A DNA stretch of 6,672 nucleotides, taken from the NCBI GenBank assembly GCA_014879345.1, contig JACSSI010000272.1:1-6672 (forward strand), given 5' to 3'. Position numbers and translations under genes: made by a program. The stretch's first letter is position 1. The number at the start of each line of letters is the position of its first letter. The DNA is from Anaerolineae bacterium. Its GTDB lineage: Bacteria > Chloroflexota > Anaerolineae > Promineifilales > Promineifilaceae. Positions 4,624 through 6,672 of this stretch are shown here, one piece after another. Below the pieces are notes generated by a model, which saw only the letters and a list, made by a program, of their open reading frames with translations, was not told where the DNA came from and ran no database searches.

Positions 4624-6522
4624 ATGAGATTTTTTATGACAGAATCAGACAAGATCACTCACCAACCAGATTTTTTCACTGATCTCAAACGTGAATTGGG
4701 CGATGTGTGGAAAGCATTGGCAAACGGCTGGTCGCAGAGTGGTGTTTCGCTGCGTAATGGATTGCGCCGGGTGCGCGATGCCAGGCTTGATTACGTGCTT
4801 ATGCCTATTGGCGGGTCTTTGCCAGAACGGGCGGCGCCACCACGCAGTTTTATCGAACGCCAACTGCCGCTGCCGCCGCCACCTTTGAGTATGCAGGTGA
4901 TTAACGGCCGTTTACAAGCCATTGCTGATGCAGATAATGTGAAAGGGGTTGTTTTTCTGTTTCAGGGGTTTGGCGCCGGGTTAGCCACTCTGCAAAACCT
5001 GCACCGTTCCCTCACCAGACTGCGCGAAAACGGCAAAGAAGTCATTGTATACACGCCGGTGCTGGATATTGCCAGCTATTACGTTGCCAGTGCCGCAAAC
5101 CGTATTATTGTGCCACCCAGTACGCAGTTTGATGTGTTGGGCTTACGCATGGAAGCCATGTTTCTCAAAGATGCGCTGGCTCAAGTCGGGGTAGAAATGG
5201 ATGTGATTCAGATTTCACCCTACAAAACTGCCTACAATATGTTTGGTGAAGCAACTATCACCGCAGAGCAGCAGGAACAACTGACCTGGCTTCTGGAGGA
5301 TCGCTTTGATGAGATGACGGCAACGATGGCAAACGGCCGTTCTCTCAGCCAAGAAACCTTTCAAGCCCTCATCGACCAGGCTCCCTTCTTCCCTGATGAG
5401 GCGCTCAAAGCGGGATTGATCGACGACATCGCCTATGAAGACGAGCTGGCTTATTTGCTTGTGAAGGAGATAGAGGCGGAGGTAGAGGCAGAGGAAGCGG
5501 GAGAGGAGAAGGCAGCCTCCCTGCCTCTGGGAGGGACTGAGGGAGGGCAAGAGCGCCCTAAGGCAAAGTTGGTTCCCTGGCCTCAAGCCTCTGGCATGCT
5601 CCTGGAAAAAGTGCGAAAAAAACAACGGCCGTTCATTGGCGTGGTCAGCCTGGAAGGAACCATCATGATGGGGTCAAGCACAAACCCGCCCATCGACCTG
5701 CCCATTCCCTTCATCGGCGGTACAACAGCCGGAGAAATTACCCTGCGCCAACAATTGCGTGCCGCTGAAAAGATGGACAACATGGCCGCTCTCATTTTCC
5801 ATGTTGATTCCGGCGGCGGCTCGGCGCTTGCCTCCGATATTATTGGCCGCGAAATTGAACGCATTAGCCAGAAAAAGCCAGTGCTGGTTTATATGGGCAA
5901 TGCAGCCGCATCAGGCGGCTATTACGTCAGTGCCTATGCGAAGCATATCATGGCACAAACAGGCACGATTACCGGCTCTATCGGGGTCATCAGCGGCCGA
6001 ATCAGCACCAAAGGGTTGTTTGAAAAATTGCATGTCAATCAGGTGAATCTACAACGGGGCGCCCGTGCTGGCCTCTATCAAGAAAGCAACCCGATGACAG
6101 ACGATGAGCGACAAGTGTTCTGGGACAGCATTTTACAATCTTATGTCAAGTTTAAAGAAGTGGTAGCAAACGGCCGTTCTCTCCCCTATGATGAATTAGA
6201 CCCAATCTGTGAAGGACGGGTCTGGACAGGACGGCAAGCTGTTGATTTGAAATTGGTAGACAGCACCGGAGATTTTGTAGACGCCATCCGCAAGGCAGCG
6301 GAACTGGGCGGCATGGAGACGGATGATGCGTTTAGGATTTCGGTGGTGAATATTGATGAGGGAAACGGCCGTTATGCCCAGCCAAAACCATTTGAAACGA
6401 TTAACCCAACCGATGAAGCTTCCAGAACCCTCTCAGAAATTGTGCGTTTGCTTTTTGGGGAAAACATCGCTGCTCTGAAGGGGCAGCCGCTCATGATAAT
6501 GCCTTTCGATATTCATTTTTAG
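4624..6522 (+). CDS. sppA: Signal peptide peptidase SppA, 67K type (S49 serine protease)
   Basis: This 632-residue double-domain S49 protease is close to the length of E. coli SppA (618). SppA degrades signal peptides left in the membrane after secretion, using a Ser/Lys dyad contributed by both halves. The N-terminal S49 half (about 90-280) supplies K201 in ISPYKTAYN, matching the general-base lysine of E. coli. The C-terminal half (about 336-560) supplies S430 in NAAASGGYY, the nucleophile, preceded by the glycine-rich DSGGGSALASD (395-405). Internal duplication shows in the matching ANGRSL segments at 236-241 and 515-520. Residues about 281-320 form an acidic, then Gly/Pro-rich linker encoded by a G-rich repeat, so the Lys-Ser spacing is 229 residues against about 200 in E. 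coli. No N-terminal hydrophobic anchor is visible, unlike the E. coli protein, so membrane attachment may be peripheral. The ATG at 4624 lacks a Shine-Dalgarno site. The in-frame ATG at 4636 is an equally possible start. Confidence 0.93.
   Translation: MRFFMTESDKITHQPDFFTDLKRELGDVWKALANGWSQSGVSLRNGLRRVRDARLDYVLMPIGGSLPERAAPPRSFIERQLPLPPPPLSMQVINGRLQAIADADNVKGVVFLFQGFGAGLATLQNLHRSLTRLRENGKEVIVYTPVLDIASYYVASAANRIIVPPSTQFDVLGLRMEAMFLKDALAQVGVEMDVIQISPYKTAYNMFGEATITAEQQEQLTWLLEDRFDEMTATMANGRSLSQETFQALIDQAPFFPDEALKAGLIDDIAYEDELAYLLVKEIEAEVEAEEAGEEKAASLPLGGTEGGQERPKAKLVPWPQASGMLLEKVRKKQRPFIGVVSLEGTIMMGSSTNPPIDLPIPFIGGTTAGEITLRQQLRAAEKMDNMAALIFHVDSGGGSALASDIIGREIERISQKKPVLVYMGNAAASGGYYVSAYAKHIMAQTGTITGSIGVISGRISTKGLFEKLHVNQVNLQRGARAGLYQESNPMTDDERQVFWDSILQSYVKFKEVVANGRSLPYDELDPICEGRVWTGRQAVDLKLVDSTGDFVDAIRKAAELGGMETDDAFRISVVNIDEGNGRYAQPKPFETINPTDEASRTLSEIVRLLFGENIAALKGQPLMIMPFDIHF
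4903..6373. repeat. Five copies of iterated palindrome AACGGCCGTT in sppA
   Basis: Perfect copies lie at 4903-4912, 5332-5341, 5624-5633, 6169-6178 and 6364-6373. Four are read as Asn-Gly-Arg. The copy at 5624 is read in another phase, as Gln-Arg-Pro-Phe. Only these sites are the feature, not the sequence between them. Together with the two methyltransferase copies they make seven in the window. Confidence 0.7.
5515..5557 (+). repeat. G-rich repeat inside sppA linker, G-quadruplex motif
   Basis: This stretch encodes SLPLGGTEGG and adjoining linker residues. At 5529-5547 the coding strand has four GGG runs separated by A, ACTGA and A, which fits the standard G-quadruplex pattern and would also be present in the mRNA. 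It resembles the reverse complement of the G-rich intergenic element at about 6570-6608: a pyrimidine-rich CTCCCT block followed by GGGAGGG-type runs. That suggests a member of the same repeat family lodged in frame between the two protease domains. Confidence 0.5.
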
Positions 6523-6651
6523 GGTTTGTAGTGATGGCTTTAGTCATCAACGATAGCATCACTACCATTTACCCCCACCCTAACCCTCCCCCAAAGGGAG
6601 AGGGGATTACCGGAATAATTATTTAACGTTCAAAAGTAGTGACTACAAACC
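6523..6651. repeat. Inverted-repeat-bounded intergenic element after sppA
   Basis: GGTTTGTAGT (6523-6532) directly after the sppA stop is matched by its exact inverse, ACTACAAACC (6642-6651). Just inside the left end, GTAGTGATG (6528-6536) pairs perfectly with CATCACTAC (6557-6565) to form a 9-bp stem that can gain two more pairs past a bulge. The middle holds a C-rich/G-rich block (6572-6608). The 129-bp unit looks like a small dispersed element or two nested repeats. There is no coding potential and no T-run terminator for sppA. Confidence 0.6.
6572..6592 (-). other. G-quadruplex motif on the minus strand
   Basis: On the minus strand four G runs of 5, 3, 3 and 5 bases are separated by loops A, TTA and T. 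This is a near-ideal G-quadruplex sequence with very short loops. It lies about 50 bp past the sppA stop codon. On the sppA coding strand the same stretch is C-rich, so the quadruplex would form in DNA, or in an antisense transcript, not in the sppA mRNA. Confidence 0.65.
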
Positions 6652-6672
6652 TGCATTCATCCAGCCGGGAGA

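Noticed and set aside
5215..5625. 136-residue antisense open frame in sppA
   Set aside because: It is a shadow of the sppA coding frame. Its Leu/Arg-rich composition comes from reading the acidic G-rich linker backwards.
1..6672. A defence, toxin-antitoxin or phage system
   Set aside because: All five genes belong to housekeeping or enzyme families with readable motifs. There is no nuclease, reverse transcriptase, toxin pair, integrase or array.

Overview
The window holds five complete protein genes in a bacterial chromosome of moderate GC, separated by unusually repeat-rich spacers. No RNA gene, CRISPR array, transposase or phage gene is visible. The gene mix suggests a Chloroflexota-like filamentous or environmental bacterium: a PRMT-like methyltransferase, a GNAT/nitrilase fusion, a 67K-type SppA without an obvious membrane anchor, and frequent absence of Shine-Dalgarno sites. 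This assignment is an inference from gene style, not from a marker gene, and confidence is low to moderate.

Left part, minus strand (191-2581). In transcription order there is a small membrane protein with a Gly/Arg repeat N-terminus and a C-terminal SHOCT domain (2581-2042), a strong hairpin terminator (2035-1988), a class I SAM-dependent methyltransferase of the PRMT-like fold (1977-1045), and a CDP-alcohol phosphatidyltransferase (799-191). The three genes point the same way. The terminator and a 245-bp repeat cluster between them argue against one tight operon.

Right part, plus strand (2881-6522). An AT-rich divergent promoter region (2582-2880) leads into a TTG-started fusion of a GNAT acetyltransferase and a carbon-nitrogen hydrolase. 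A MITE-like inverted repeat follows, and then sppA, a double-domain S49 protease with its Lys/Ser dyad visible.

Repeats. Nearly every spacer carries a different small palindromic element: 30-92, 142-168, 831-902, 936-1001, 4484-4593 and 6523-6651. A G-rich element downstream of sppA has a relative inside the interdomain linker of sppA, and both copies fit the four-run G-quadruplex pattern. The 10-bp palindrome AACGGCCGTT occurs seven times, all inside genes and in three codon phases. That is far above chance and resembles a highly iterated palindrome.

The genes do not form an obvious pathway. Lipid head-group transfer, a membrane SHOCT protein and SppA are all envelope-related, but co-function is speculative. 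I see no convincing new defence or mobile system. The most unusual signals are the iterated palindrome, the compensatory hairpin pair and the repeat within the sppA linker.
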